From Paenibacillus_Z sp042653205 (GTDB taxonomy: Bacteria; Bacillota; Bacilli; Paenibacillales; Paenibacillaceae), in assembly GCF_042653205.1 (NCBI RefSeq), contig NZ_JBHSHY010000002.1, positions 248,001 through 312,000 on the forward strand: a stretch of 64,000 bases of DNA. The letters are read 5' to 3'. Positions 50,355 to 58,897 of this stretch are shown piece after piece (positions within the stretch are counted from its first letter, which is position 1; every line of letters starts with the position of its first letter). The notes under the pieces are model-generated. The model was not told the DNA's origin, did no database searches, and saw only the letters and a list, made by a program, of their open reading frames with translations. The translations under genes were made by a program, and so were the position numbers.

Positions 50355-51119
50355 ATGTTCAAGCATGTTTTTGCCACGATGCAGGACATCCTTCAAGACA
50401 TCATCATTCATTATCCGCATGCCAACGACACAGAGCGCCAACGATTGGATGAGCAGTTAGCCAAGCTGAAGCAGTTCAGCGATCAGTTTATCGAAGAATG
50501 GCTGCAGTTCGAGGAGAAGATGGCCGATTTCCGCGAATTGAAGCAGGAATTCGGGTATGGCCCGGCAGCCGGCGACAGCCAGCCGGCCGGGGCAAGCCCC
50601 AAAGAACAGGCGTACCCGAAAATCGTCTCCGAGGTGCCGCTAGCGGCCCAGCAGGCCGGACTTTCCCCGGCCGGTATCGGCTTGGCGGAAGCGGACGACG
50701 GCGAATGGGAAGCCGCGGCCGGGTTCCACCGGTCCATGTCCAAGGGGCAGGGCTACTTCAAGCTGCTGATGTTCCGCGAAGCGGCCGCGCATTTCGAAGA
50801 CGCTGTGCACCGCTCGCCCGAGAATAACCAGGCTCGCCTGTTCCTCGGCATGAGTTTCATGCATCTGCAGGAATGGCACGAAGCCCAGCGGCACTTCCAG
50901 CTGCTGGTCGAAATCACGGAGCATCCGAGATGGCGGGCGCTCGGGCTGAACGCACTCGGCTGCATTCAAGCGGTGCGCATGAATTTGGAGCAGGCGGCCG
51001 TTTATTTCGAGAAGGCGCATCAGGCCGATCCGAATTTCACCGACCCGCTCGCGAACATGCAATCATGCGCGAAGCACGCGGGCCAACTGTCGCTTTATTT
51101 CGGGAGCGGCCAGCTGTAA
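50355..51119 (+). CDS. TPR-repeat protein between panD and dinG
   Basis: A 254-residue soluble protein. The N-terminal 70 residues are helical/coiled (RQRLDEQLAKLKQFSDQFIEEWLQFEEKMADFRELKQEFG), then a variable linker, then at least two TPR units (GQGYFKLLMFREAAAHFEDAVHRSPENNQARLFLGMSFMHLQEWHEAQRHFQLLVE; LGCIQAVRMNLEQAAVYFEKAHQADPNF). ATG 50355 with GTGGGGGG upstream; a longer in-frame reading is unsupported. Interaction scaffold of unknown partner. Confidence 0.75.
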   Translation: MFKHVFATMQDILQDIIIHYPHANDTERQRLDEQLAKLKQFSDQFIEEWLQFEEKMADFRELKQEFGYGPAAGDSQPAGASPKEQAYPKIVSEVPLAAQQAGLSPAGIGLAEADDGEWEAAAGFHRSMSKGQGYFKLLMFREAAAHFEDAVHRSPENNQARLFLGMSFMHLQEWHEAQRHFQLLVEITEHPRWRALGLNALGCIQAVRMNLEQAAVYFEKAHQADPNFTDPLANMQSCAKHAGQLSLYFGSGQL

Positions 51120-51189
51120 AATCGAACGGTCATGTGAGCAGGGGAAACTATCGGTCCTCGCTGAACGTTCTATAAACGAAACGCGCTGC

Positions 51190-51211
51190 GCCCGGCCGGC
51201 GCCGGCCGGGC
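51190..51211. repeat. 22-bp perfect GC-only palindrome
   Basis: The bases GCCCGGCCGGC at 51190-51200 are followed immediately by their exact reverse complement (51201-51211). No T run follows. It sits about 70 bases after the TPR gene stop and about 65 before the dinG start. Confidence 0.8.
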
Positions 51212-51278
51212 TGCCCGGTCACGCGCCGCGCTTGCCGGGAGCAGCCGTTTTTGCTTGTTTGGGGAGGATACGTACCGG

Positions 51279-54173
51279 ATGAATTACGCCGTATTGGATT
51301 TGGAAACGACCGGCCACGGCGCCGGAGACGATATTATACAGGTTGGGCTCGTCCTGATGGACGAGGACATGAAGGTCGTGCGGACGTACAGCTCGTTCGT
51401 CAAGCCGGCCATTTCGATCCCGGCCTTCATTACGGGCTTGACCGGTATCGATGACGCGACGGTAGCGGATGCCCCGGAGCTGGAGGAAGTGCTGCTCGAG
51501 GTCGTGCCGCTGCTCTCCGACGCCGTGCTCGTCGCGCATAACGTCGGCTTCGACGCCGGATTTCTGAACGCGGCGCTCGACCGCTGCGGGTACGTGGCGT
51601 TCGACGGACGGCGGCTCGACACGATCGACCTGCTGCGCATCTTGTATCCGACGCTGACGACCTATCAACTAGGCGCGGTGACGGAGCTATTCGGCATTGA
51701 ACACGATCAGCATCATCGCGCGGACAGCGACGCCATGGCTACGGCGGAGCTGTTCGCTGCGTGCTGCCGCAAACTGGAAGGCCTTCCGTTGCTGACGCTG
51801 CAGCGGGTGGCTCAGCTGCTCGGCGACGAGACCGACGATCTCGGCTGGTTCGTCTCGCGATTCGCGACTCGCAAGGAGATGGCCTCGGCGATCGACATGG
51901 ACGCGTTCGCGTACTTCCGGCAGTTCGCGATGAAGGCCGGCGACTGGACGGAGGAGCAGCATCCGCGCAGCGACGAGGACGCGGCCGCCGCAGCCGCCGA
52001 TTGGACGTTCTCCGCATTTCTCAACCATCTCAAGCAAGGCATCGCCGCCGTCATTCCGGGCTACGAAGAACGGGAACCGCAGAACATGATGTTCCAGGAA
52101 GTCATCGACGCGCTCGAGGAAGAACGGCATCTGCTCATTGAAGCCGGCACGGGCACGGGCAAGTCGCTCGGCTATCTCATTCCGGCTCTCTACTATGGTG
52201 TCCAGCACAACAAGAAGATAGTCGTGAGCACGCATACAATCAATTTGCAGGAACAGCTGCGGTCGCGGGATTTGCCCCTGCTGCTCGCCGTCATGCCGTA
52301 TCCGTTTAAAGCAGCCGTCTTCAAAGGGCGCGGTAATTACTTATGTCTGCGCAAGTTCGAGGGCAAAGTGAACATGCGCGACTTCGTCGCGCCGGCCGAG
52401 GACCGGATAACGGCTTCGCAAATGGTCGTCTGGCTCAGCGAAACGGAGCACGGCGACCAAGAAGAGCTGAACTTCGGCAATCGCGGCGCGGATTTCTGGA
52501 GCGCGGTCGCGAGCGATGCGGACTCCTGCTTGAACCGAAGCTGCCCGTGGTTCAAGCGCTGCTATTATCACCGCGCGAAGCAGGAAGCGAACCTCGCGGA
52601 CGTCGTCATCACGAACCATTCCATGCTGTTCACGGATATCCGCGCGGATCACCGCTTGCTGCCGGGCTACGAGCACCTCATCCTGGACGAGGCACATCAC
52701 CTGGAAGACGTCGCGGGCAAGCATCTCGGAACGCAGCTGTCGTACTACGCGATTCAGCAGCCGGTGTTCCGGCTCTGCAAGGATGCGCGGAACGGCCAGC
52801 TGATCGTGCTGAACAGCCGGCTGGCGCATGAGAACGTCGAACAGACTCAGAAGTGGCGCGAGGAAATCGACGAGGTGGTGCCGGTATTCGGCGAGCTGCG
52901 CGACGAATGGGACCGGCTGTTCGAGCTGCTGTACGCGCTCACGAGCGCGGGCGGCGGGGCGAAGAGCGCGGCTGCCGACGCGGCCGGCGGCGAGGGCGGG
53001 CAATACGTGCTGCGGCTTCGGGGCGGCAAGCTGCCGGAGCTGTGGAAGGAAGCCCAGCTGATCGAGGAAGCGGTGCACGGCTACTTGAGCCAAATCATCC
53101 GGCCGCTCGATAAGGTGTTCGCCGCCATCAAAGAGGAGATCGACGATCCCGCCATCGCGGCGCTCGTCACCGACCTTAGCGGCACCGTGAAGGATTTGGC
53201 CCGGGCGAGAGACGATCTGCGCCAGTTCATCAAGGCGGATAAGGCGGATACGGTGTACTGGCTGGAGGCGAACGCCAATTCCCGGGCGAAATCGGTGCAG
53301 CTGTACGCCGTGCCCGCGGACGTCAGCAGCCAGCTGCGCACCTATTTCTTCGACACGAAGCGCAGCGTCATCTTGACGTCGGCCACGCTGTCCGTGCAGA
53401 AATCGTTTCAATACGCATGCGAGCAGCTCGGCCTGGCCGGCGAGGAAGAGGCGGGGCGGCTGAAGACCGTTCAGCTCCCGTCGCCGTTCAATTACCGGGA
53501 GCAGGCGCTCGTCATCATCCCGCGCAATTTCCCGGTGTTGAAAGGCGCGTCCGGAGACCCGATGTTCATGGAGAAGCTCGTCGCGTCGCTGACGGAGACG
53601 GCCGTCGGCACACATGGCCGGATGCTCGTCCTGTTCACGTCGTACAAAATGCTGAAGCAGGCGTACGAGCCGCTGAAAGAAGCGCTGTCGGAACATGGCA
53701 TTCAGGTCTTGGGGCAGGGGATCGACAGCAGCAACCGCAGCAAGCTGACGCGCCGCTTCCAGCAGCAGGCCGCTTCGATCCTCCTCGGGACGAGCAGCTT
53801 CTGGGAAGGCGTCGACATTCCCGGCGACGCGCTGACGTGCCTCGCCATCGTCCGGCTGCCCTTCCAGCCGCCGAACCATCCGCTCGTCGAAGCCAAGTCG
53901 GAGCTGCTGCAGGAGCAGAAGCAGAACCCGTTCATGAAGCTGTCTATCCCGCAGGCGGTCATCCGCTTCAAGCAGGGCTTCGGCCGGCTGGTCCGGACGG
54001 CGAAGGACCGCGGCATCGTCCTTATTTACGATACTCGCGTCATCGATACCTATTACGGCAAATATTTTCTGTACTCGCTTCCGGGCCCGAAGATCGAAAC
54101 GATGCACGTTGACCAAATCGTGCCGCGGATGCACGAGTGGCTGGCCTCGCGCGAAGAAGGAGTGGAAACATGA
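51279..54173 (+). CDS. dinG: DinG-type helicase fused to DnaQ-like 3'-5' exonuclease
   Basis: A 964-residue protein. Residues 1-165 form an exonuclease (AVLDLETTGHG, HNVGFDAGFLN, HHRADSDAMATAELF). From about 255 it is an XPD/DinG-like SF2 helicase: Walker A EAGTGTGKS (Lys295), DEAH box at 470-473, and the motif VI-like QGFGRLVRTAKDRG. Cys356, Cys417, Cys422 and Cys428 repeat the C-x4-C-x5-C spacing of the 4Fe-4S cluster of E. coli DinG. Likely resolves R-loops or damaged DNA. ATG 51279 follows GGGGAGGA. Overlaps rex by four bases. Confidence 0.94.
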   Translation: MNYAVLDLETTGHGAGDDIIQVGLVLMDEDMKVVRTYSSFVKPAISIPAFITGLTGIDDATVADAPELEEVLLEVVPLLSDAVLVAHNVGFDAGFLNAALDRCGYVAFDGRRLDTIDLLRILYPTLTTYQLGAVTELFGIEHDQHHRADSDAMATAELFAACCRKLEGLPLLTLQRVAQLLGDETDDLGWFVSRFATRKEMASAIDMDAFAYFRQFAMKAGDWTEEQHPRSDEDAAAAAADWTFSAFLNHLKQGIAAVIPGYEEREPQNMMFQEVIDALEEERHLLIEAGTGTGKSLGYLIPALYYGVQHNKKIVVSTHTINLQEQLRSRDLPLLLAVMPYPFKAAVFKGRGNYLCLRKFEGKVNMRDFVAPAEDRITASQMVVWLSETEHGDQEELNFGNRGADFWSAVASDADSCLNRSCPWFKRCYYHRAKQEANLADVVITNHSMLFTDIRADHRLLPGYEHLILDEAHHLEDVAGKHLGTQLSYYAIQQPVFRLCKDARNGQLIVLNSRLAHENVEQTQKWREEIDEVVPVFGELRDEWDRLFELLYALTSAGGGAKSAAADAAGGEGGQYVLRLRGGKLPELWKEAQLIEEAVHGYLSQIIRPLDKVFAAIKEEIDDPAIAALVTDLSGTVKDLARARDDLRQFIKADKADTVYWLEANANSRAKSVQLYAVPADVSSQLRTYFFDTKRSVILTSATLSVQKSFQYACEQLGLAGEEEAGRLKTVQLPSPFNYREQALVIIPRNFPVLKGASGDPMFMEKLVASLTETAVGTHGRMLVLFTSYKMLKQAYEPLKEALSEHGIQVLGQGIDSSNRSKLTRRFQQQAASILLGTSSFWEGVDIPGDALTCLAIVRLPFQPPNHPLVEAKSELLQEQKQNPFMKLSIPQAVIRFKQGFGRLVRTAKDRGIVLIYDTRVIDTYYGKYFLYSLPGPKIETMHVDQIVPRMHEWLASREEGVET

Positions 54174-54829
54174 AACCGATGAAAATTTCCGAGGCCGTCG
54201 TTCGCAGACTTCCCGTGTACTTGCAGGTATTGAACGACTTGAGCGCACGGGATGTCCAGACGGTTTCATCGCAGGAGCTCGGCAACCGGCTCGATCTCAA
54301 TCCTGCTCAAATCCGCAAGGATCTGGCATACTTCGGCGATTTCGGCCGCAAAGGAATCGGCTACGACGTGACGTACCTGATCGAGAAGATCCGGCAAATC
54401 CTGAAGCTCGACCAACCGCTCAACGTCGCGCTCGTCGGCGCCGGCAACCTCGGCCGGGCGCTATGCAATTACAACACGTATTTAAAGGATAATATGAAGA
54501 TCACGGCGGTGTTCGACGTGCATCCGTCGATGATCGGCACGTCCATCAACGGGCTGACCGTATTGCCGATGGAGAAGTTGAAGGAGACGATCGTCGAGCG
54601 ACATATCCGGATCGGTATTATCACGGTACCGGCCGTCGAAGCGCAGAACGTCGCAGACCGGTTCGTCGACGCCGGCGTCGACGGCATCCTGAATTTCGCG
54701 CCGACCATTCTCCGCGTGCAGGACGGCGTGCGGATCCACTATGCGAATTTCACGACCGAACTAATGAGCCTCGCGTATTATTTGGACGAAGAAGGAGAAG
54801 AGAACGAAAATGAAGCGGATCTGGATTAA
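54170..54829 (+). CDS. rex: Redox-sensing transcriptional repressor Rex
   Basis: The 219-residue protein has an N-terminal winged helix (AVVRRLPVYLQVLNDLSARDVQTVSSQELGNRLDLNPAQIRKDLAYFG, KGIGYDV) and a Rossmann domain with VALVGAGNLGRALCNY for NAD(H). A C-terminal domain-swapped helix ends it. Rex senses the NADH/NAD+ ratio and represses respiratory or fermentative genes at low NADH; a candidate operator lies before qcrABC. Translationally coupled to dinG (ATGA) and overlapping the deaminase gene by 20 bases. Confidence 0.96.
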   Translation: MKPMKISEAVVRRLPVYLQVLNDLSARDVQTVSSQELGNRLDLNPAQIRKDLAYFGDFGRKGIGYDVTYLIEKIRQILKLDQPLNVALVGAGNLGRALCNYNTYLKDNMKITAVFDVHPSMIGTSINGLTVLPMEKLKETIVERHIRIGIITVPAVEAQNVADRFVDAGVDGILNFAPTILRVQDGVRIHYANFTTELMSLAYYLDEEGEENENEADLD

Positions 54830-56111
54830 AGACGGCGCCTTCGTCACGATGGACGACGTTCGTCCCGTGGTCTACGGCCATATGGTCGTAGAAGGCGATA
54901 CCATCCTATACTTAAGCGAAGAGACGCCGGACCCCGCGCCGGAAGGCGCCGAAATTATCGACGGACGCGGCTATGTCTTCATGCCCGGCCTCGTCAATAC
55001 GCACGGCCATGCCGCCATGTCGCTGCTGCGCGGCTATTCGGACGATGAAACGCTGCAGGTATGGCTGGAGCAGAAGATGTGGCCGATGGAAGGCAAGTAT
55101 ACGGACGAAGACGCCCGATGGGGGACAGCGCTGGCCGTCAGCGAGATGCTCCGCTCCGGCACGACGACATTCGTTGACATGTACGACCGGATGCATCTGG
55201 TCGCCGAAGTGGCGGAGCAGTCCGGCATCCGCGCGCTGCTGACGCGCGGTGTCATCGGCTTGTGCCCGCCCGACGTGCAGACCGCCAAGCTGAACGAAGC
55301 GACGCGGTTCGCGCAGGAATGGAATGGCCGGGCGAACGGCCGCATTCGGACGATGCTGTCCCCGCATGCGCCTTATACGTGCCCGCCCGATTATATCGCG
55401 CGCATCGTGGAAGCGGCGCATGAGCTGGATCTCCCGCTCCACACCCACATGTCGGAGACGGCCGCCGAGGTGCAGCGCAATGTCCTCGATTACGGCTGCC
55501 GTCCCGTCGAGCATCTGGACAAGCTCGGCTTCTTCTCGCGGCCGGCGCTGGTGGCGCACGCGGTGCATCTGACGGACGACGAGATCGCCCTGCTCGCGGA
55601 GCGCGGCGTCAGCGTCTCACACAATCCAGCGAGCAACCTGAAGCTGGCGAGCGGCGTGGCGCGCGTGCCGGATATGCTGCGCTTGGGCGTGACCGTCGGT
55701 CTCGGCACGGACAGCGCGGCGAGCAACAACAACCTCGACCTGTTCGACGAGATCCGCTTGGCGGCGCTGATCCATAAAGGCGTCTCCGGCGACCCGACCG
55801 CCGTTCCCGCTTGGGAAGCGCTGAAGCTCGGCACCGTCTCCGGCGCCCGCGCGATCTGGCAGGAGGGACGGATCGGCCAACTGAAGGAAGGCATGAAAGC
55901 CGACTTCATCGCGCTCGATATCGAACAGCCGCATTTCTACCCGCGGACCGATCTCGTCTCCCATCTGGTATACGCGGGAACGGGACGGGACGTGCGCCAT
56001 GTCTGGGTCGACGGCGTTCGGGTCGTCAAGGACGGCGCTTGCGTCTTCCTCGATGAGGCGCGGATCAGGGCTGAGGCGCAGCGCTGCTTCGAAAGGCTGT
56101 TAACGAGCTGA
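54810..56111 (+). CDS. mtaD: 5'-methylthioadenosine / S-adenosylhomocysteine deaminase
   Basis: A 433-residue metal-dependent amidohydrolase with VNTHGHAAMSLLRGYSDDETLQVWLE, MLSPHAPYTCPPDYI, LPLHTHMSETAAEV, VAHAVHLTDDEIALLAERG and LGTDSAASNNNLDLFDEIRLA, giving the metal His/Asp set. The family deaminates MTA, SAH or related nucleosides; TrzA/AtzB-like enzymes are more distant alternatives. Start 54810 lies within the rex 3' end with GAAGGAGAAGAG upstream. It is not found at this place in B. subtilis. Confidence 0.88.
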   Translation: MKRIWIKDGAFVTMDDVRPVVYGHMVVEGDTILYLSEETPDPAPEGAEIIDGRGYVFMPGLVNTHGHAAMSLLRGYSDDETLQVWLEQKMWPMEGKYTDEDARWGTALAVSEMLRSGTTTFVDMYDRMHLVAEVAEQSGIRALLTRGVIGLCPPDVQTAKLNEATRFAQEWNGRANGRIRTMLSPHAPYTCPPDYIARIVEAAHELDLPLHTHMSETAAEVQRNVLDYGCRPVEHLDKLGFFSRPALVAHAVHLTDDEIALLAERGVSVSHNPASNLKLASGVARVPDMLRLGVTVGLGTDSAASNNNLDLFDEIRLAALIHKGVSGDPTAVPAWEALKLGTVSGARAIWQEGRIGQLKEGMKADFIALDIEQPHFYPRTDLVSHLVYAGTGRDVRHVWVDGVRVVKDGACVFLDEARIRAEAQRCFERLLTS

Positions 56112-56632
56112 TGCGCGTCAACCGGTTCAAGAGAGCGCCGTTCATGACGACGGGCCGCTGGATCGCGCTGCTCGTCGTCGTGCTCGCGCTGCTGCTCGTC
56201 GCCTTCAACGCCTACTATCGTTACGTGCAGGCGCCGGTGTGGAAGGCGGAGGACGCCGCAGAGGCCGACGCGAAGAAGCGCAGCGGATTGAAAGACATTA
56301 CCGGTTCGTATTCGTACGTCTGGGACGAGCCGGTATGGGTCGTCAAGGGCAAGGACGAGAGCGGCGCGGCCGCATACGCTTGGCTCAAGAAGGATGAAGC
56401 CATCACGCTCAAGGCGAGCGAAGGCCAAACGAAGGATGACATCAAAGCGGCGTTCCTGCTGCAGAAGCCGGACGCCGACATCGCCCACATCCGCCTCGGC
56501 CTGTTCGGCGGCGAGCCGGTGTGGGAAGTGTTTTATTCGCGCAAGCAAAGCGGCGTCGTGTATCATTTCTACGACTTCTACCGGTTTCGCGACGGGTCGC
56601 TGATCGTCATGTACAAGCTGCCGGCCCAATAG
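56111..56632 (+). CDS. ypmB: YpmB-like membrane-anchored protein (DUF5590)
   Basis: A 173-residue protein with one N-terminal helix (residues 16-36, WIALLVVVLALLLVAFNAYY) and an outside PepSY-like domain (YSYVWDEPVWVVKGKDESG, VWEVFYSRKQSGVVYHFYDFYRF). Position and layout equal B. subtilis YpmB, function unknown. ATG 56111 shares a base with the mtaD stop. Confidence 0.85.
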   Translation: MRVNRFKRAPFMTTGRWIALLVVVLALLLVAFNAYYRYVQAPVWKAEDAAEADAKKRSGLKDITGSYSYVWDEPVWVVKGKDESGAAAYAWLKKDEAITLKASEGQTKDDIKAAFLLQKPDADIAHIRLGLFGGEPVWEVFYSRKQSGVVYHFYDFYRFRDGSLIVMYKLPAQ

Positions 56633-56676
56633 CCGACAGGCAGGCCTGCCAGCATTCCCCGGCTCCTGAACTCCGT

Positions 56677-56731
56677 GGATTATGATATACTTTCGTATAG
56701 CAACGTTGATAGACGAAAGTATAGCATATCC
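56677..56731. repeat. Nested inverted repeat upstream of the FtsH-like gene pair
   Basis: TATACTTTCGT (56686-56696) and ACGAAAGTATA (56713-56723) are exact inverted repeats. The match extends with one bulge and one mismatch to GGAT (56677) and ATCC (56728-56731). The 16-base centre is ATAG, the palindrome CAACGTTG (56701-56708), then ATAG. It lies 25 bases before ATG 56756, with a -10-like TATACT inside the left arm. Confidence 0.8.
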
Positions 56732-56755
56732 AAGGATGAAGGGAGCTTTTTTGCC

Positions 56756-57292
56756 ATGAAAATACGTCCGTTGCCGATCGTGCTGACGGCTGTCATATCC
56801 GCCGCCCTGCTGACTGGCGGGTGGTTCATGTACCGCAACGAAGCCAACCTGAAGCCGCTCGACCGGATCGCAACCGGCACGCCGGGCGTCATGAACGCCA
56901 AGCCCGTCATCGGCCGCGATGCCATCACCGTGAATCTGACGCTCGACCGGGATGCGAATCTCCGGCAAATATACGATGCGATCGCCACGAAAGGCGATGC
57001 CATCATCGGTTCCAAGACGCTGAAGCTGAACATCAAGCCTTCGGGCTCGTCCGCGAAGCTGGACGACGTGTGGTCTTCCATGCTCTTCAAGGTCGCCCAG
57101 GCGATGGATCATCGCGAATACGCGGCGATCCCGGCCGCCATGACAGAGGCGCAGGCCGAACATCCCGGCATTCAAGCCGTGTCCGAGATGGACGACGCGA
57201 ACGTCTACATTACGCTGAAAGACGGCCAGTCGGTCAAATACGTCGTGCTTCCGCGCGAAGCCAATACGATTGGAGCGTGGCCAAATGCTTAG
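56756..57292 (+). CDS. Membrane-anchored hypothetical protein coupled to the FtsH-like protease
   Basis: A 178-residue protein with one N-terminal helix (IVLTAVISAALLTGGWFMY) and an external domain containing AITVNLTLDRDANLRQIYDAI and IIGSKTLKLNIKPSG. I do not recognise the family. It overlaps the next gene by 8 bases, suggesting an obligate partner or substrate adaptor. ATG 56756 has AAGGGAG upstream; a longer frame would cross the inverted repeat. Confidence 0.65.
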   Translation: MKIRPLPIVLTAVISAALLTGGWFMYRNEANLKPLDRIATGTPGVMNAKPVIGRDAITVNLTLDRDANLRQIYDAIATKGDAIIGSKTLKLNIKPSGSSAKLDDVWSSMLFKVAQAMDHREYAAIPAAMTEAQAEHPGIQAVSEMDDANVYITLKDGQSVKYVVLPREANTIGAWPNA

Positions 57293-58805
57293 ATACGGCA
57301 AGGAAATGCTGATCGGGTTCGTCCCGGTCTTGATTTTGTTTCTTCAGTTCGCGGCAGGCATCAACATCATGCCGCTCGTCCTGCTGGCGGTCATCGCCGG
57401 CGGGCTGATCTACATGGCCCGTTCGCGCGGCAATCTGGCGACGGTCGGCGGCGAGCGCAAAAGCAAGCCGCGTCCGCTTAAACCGATGTCGTTCGATGAA
57501 ATCGGCGGACAGGATCGGGCGAAGCAGGAGCTGATCGAAGCGCTCGATTTTCTCGTGCATGTCGACCAAATTTCGAAATTCGGCATTCGCCCGCTGAAAG
57601 GCATTCTGCTGACGGGACCTCCGGGCACGGGTAAGACGCTGATGGCGAAAGCCGCCGCCAGTTACACGGATTCCGTCTATATCGGCGCGTCGGGCTCGGA
57701 GTTCGTGGAGATGTACGTCGGCGTCGGCGCGAGCCGGATCCGCGATTTGTTCAAGGAGGCGCGCCAGAAGGCCGCCAAGCAGGGCAAATCCAGCGCCGTC
57801 ATCTTCATCGATGAGATCGACGTCATCGGCGGCAAGCGGGACGGCGGGCAGCAGCGCGAATACGACCAGACGCTCAACCAGCTGCTGACTGAGCTCGACG
57901 GCATTCACACGACGGACACGCCGCGCATCTTGCTCATCGGCGCGACGAACCGCAAGGAGATGCTCGACGCGGCGCTGCTTCGTCCGGGACGATTCGACCG
58001 GCATATCGCCGTCGACCTGCCGGATAAGAAAGGCCGCGAGCACATTCTGAATCTGCATGCCCGCAACAAGCCGATCGATCCGGACAGCGTGAACCTCGGG
58101 AAAATCGCGGAGGAGTCGTTCGGCTTCTCCGGCGCGCAGCTCGAGAGCGTCATGAACGAAGCGGCCATCTACGCGATGCGCGAGGATGGCGAGGTAATCT
58201 GCCAGCGGCACTTGTCCATGGCGATCGACAAAGTCATGATGGGCGAGCGGACGGACCGCGAAGCTACGAACGAGGAGCGGGAGCGCGTCGCGCTCCACGA
58301 GCTCGGCCACGCGATCGCGGCGGAGCTCGTCCGTCCCGGCAGCGTTTCGCAAGTCGCGCTGCTGCCGCGGGGCGGGGCTCTCGGCTACGTCCGCCACAAT
58401 CCGCAGCAGGACAAATATTTGTACACGAAGCAGTTCCTCGAGGGCCAGATCATGATCGCGCTCGGCGGCGCCGCGGCCGAAGAGATGTTTTACGGCGAAC
58501 GGAGCACGGGTTCGCGCGGCGACTTCGAGCAGGCGATGAACATCGTCCGCTCGATGGTGGAGTCGGGGTTGACGGAGCTCGGCATCGTCGACGGTTCCAT
58601 GATGACGCCGGACAAATGGGCGGCCGTGACGGGCAGCGTGCTGAACGAGCTGATGCATCGCGTCAAAGGGCTGCTCGAGGCGCACCGGAACGTGTTCCTC
58701 TCGGCGCTCGACGTGCTGATCAAGGAAGAAACGCTGAGCGGCGACCGGTTCCGCGCGCTGCTGCGGCAGCTGACCGCGGAGCGTCCCGAGGCGCTCGCGC
58801 AATGA
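57285..58805 (+). CDS. Short FtsH-like AAA+ membrane metalloprotease
   Basis: A 506-residue protein. Two adjacent N-terminal helices (about residues 8-24 and 28-44) have almost no external loop, unlike the roughly 640-residue FtsH with a large one. The AAA module has Walker A GPPGTGKT (111-118), pore loop FVEMYVGVGASR, Walker B VIFIDEID and ATNRKEMLDAALLRPGRFDR. The M41 peptidase has the zinc motif HELGH (338-342) and GDFEQA. It probably degrades membrane or regulatory proteins. Start 57285 lies in the 3' end of the partner gene. Confidence 0.88.
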   Translation: MLRYGKEMLIGFVPVLILFLQFAAGINIMPLVLLAVIAGGLIYMARSRGNLATVGGERKSKPRPLKPMSFDEIGGQDRAKQELIEALDFLVHVDQISKFGIRPLKGILLTGPPGTGKTLMAKAAASYTDSVYIGASGSEFVEMYVGVGASRIRDLFKEARQKAAKQGKSSAVIFIDEIDVIGGKRDGGQQREYDQTLNQLLTELDGIHTTDTPRILLIGATNRKEMLDAALLRPGRFDRHIAVDLPDKKGREHILNLHARNKPIDPDSVNLGKIAEESFGFSGAQLESVMNEAAIYAMREDGEVICQRHLSMAIDKVMMGERTDREATNEERERVALHELGHAIAAELVRPGSVSQVALLPRGGALGYVRHNPQQDKYLYTKQFLEGQIMIALGGAAAEEMFYGERSTGSRGDFEQAMNIVRSMVESGLTELGIVDGSMMTPDKWAAVTGSVLNELMHRVKGLLEAHRNVFLSALDVLIKEETLSGDRFRALLRQLTAERPEALAQ

Positions 58806-58816
58806 TAGGTATCGCT

Positions 58817-58849
58817 TAAGAAGGCGGATGCGGATCCGCCTTCTTATTT
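58817..58849 (+). terminator. Stem-loop terminator after the FtsH-like gene
   Basis: TAAGAAGGCGGAT (58817-58829), GCGG loop, ATCCGCCTTCTTA (58834-58846), then TTTG; perfect 13-bp stem with a short T tail. Confidence 0.75.
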
Positions 58850-58897
58850 GCGCGCAAAAACGGTATACTAGAAGATGAAATTTGGAGGTGTGCTTGA

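Noticed and set aside
52341..54269. 642-codon - strand open frame opposite dinG
   Set aside because: Same GC-driven shadow; no family motifs, biased composition.
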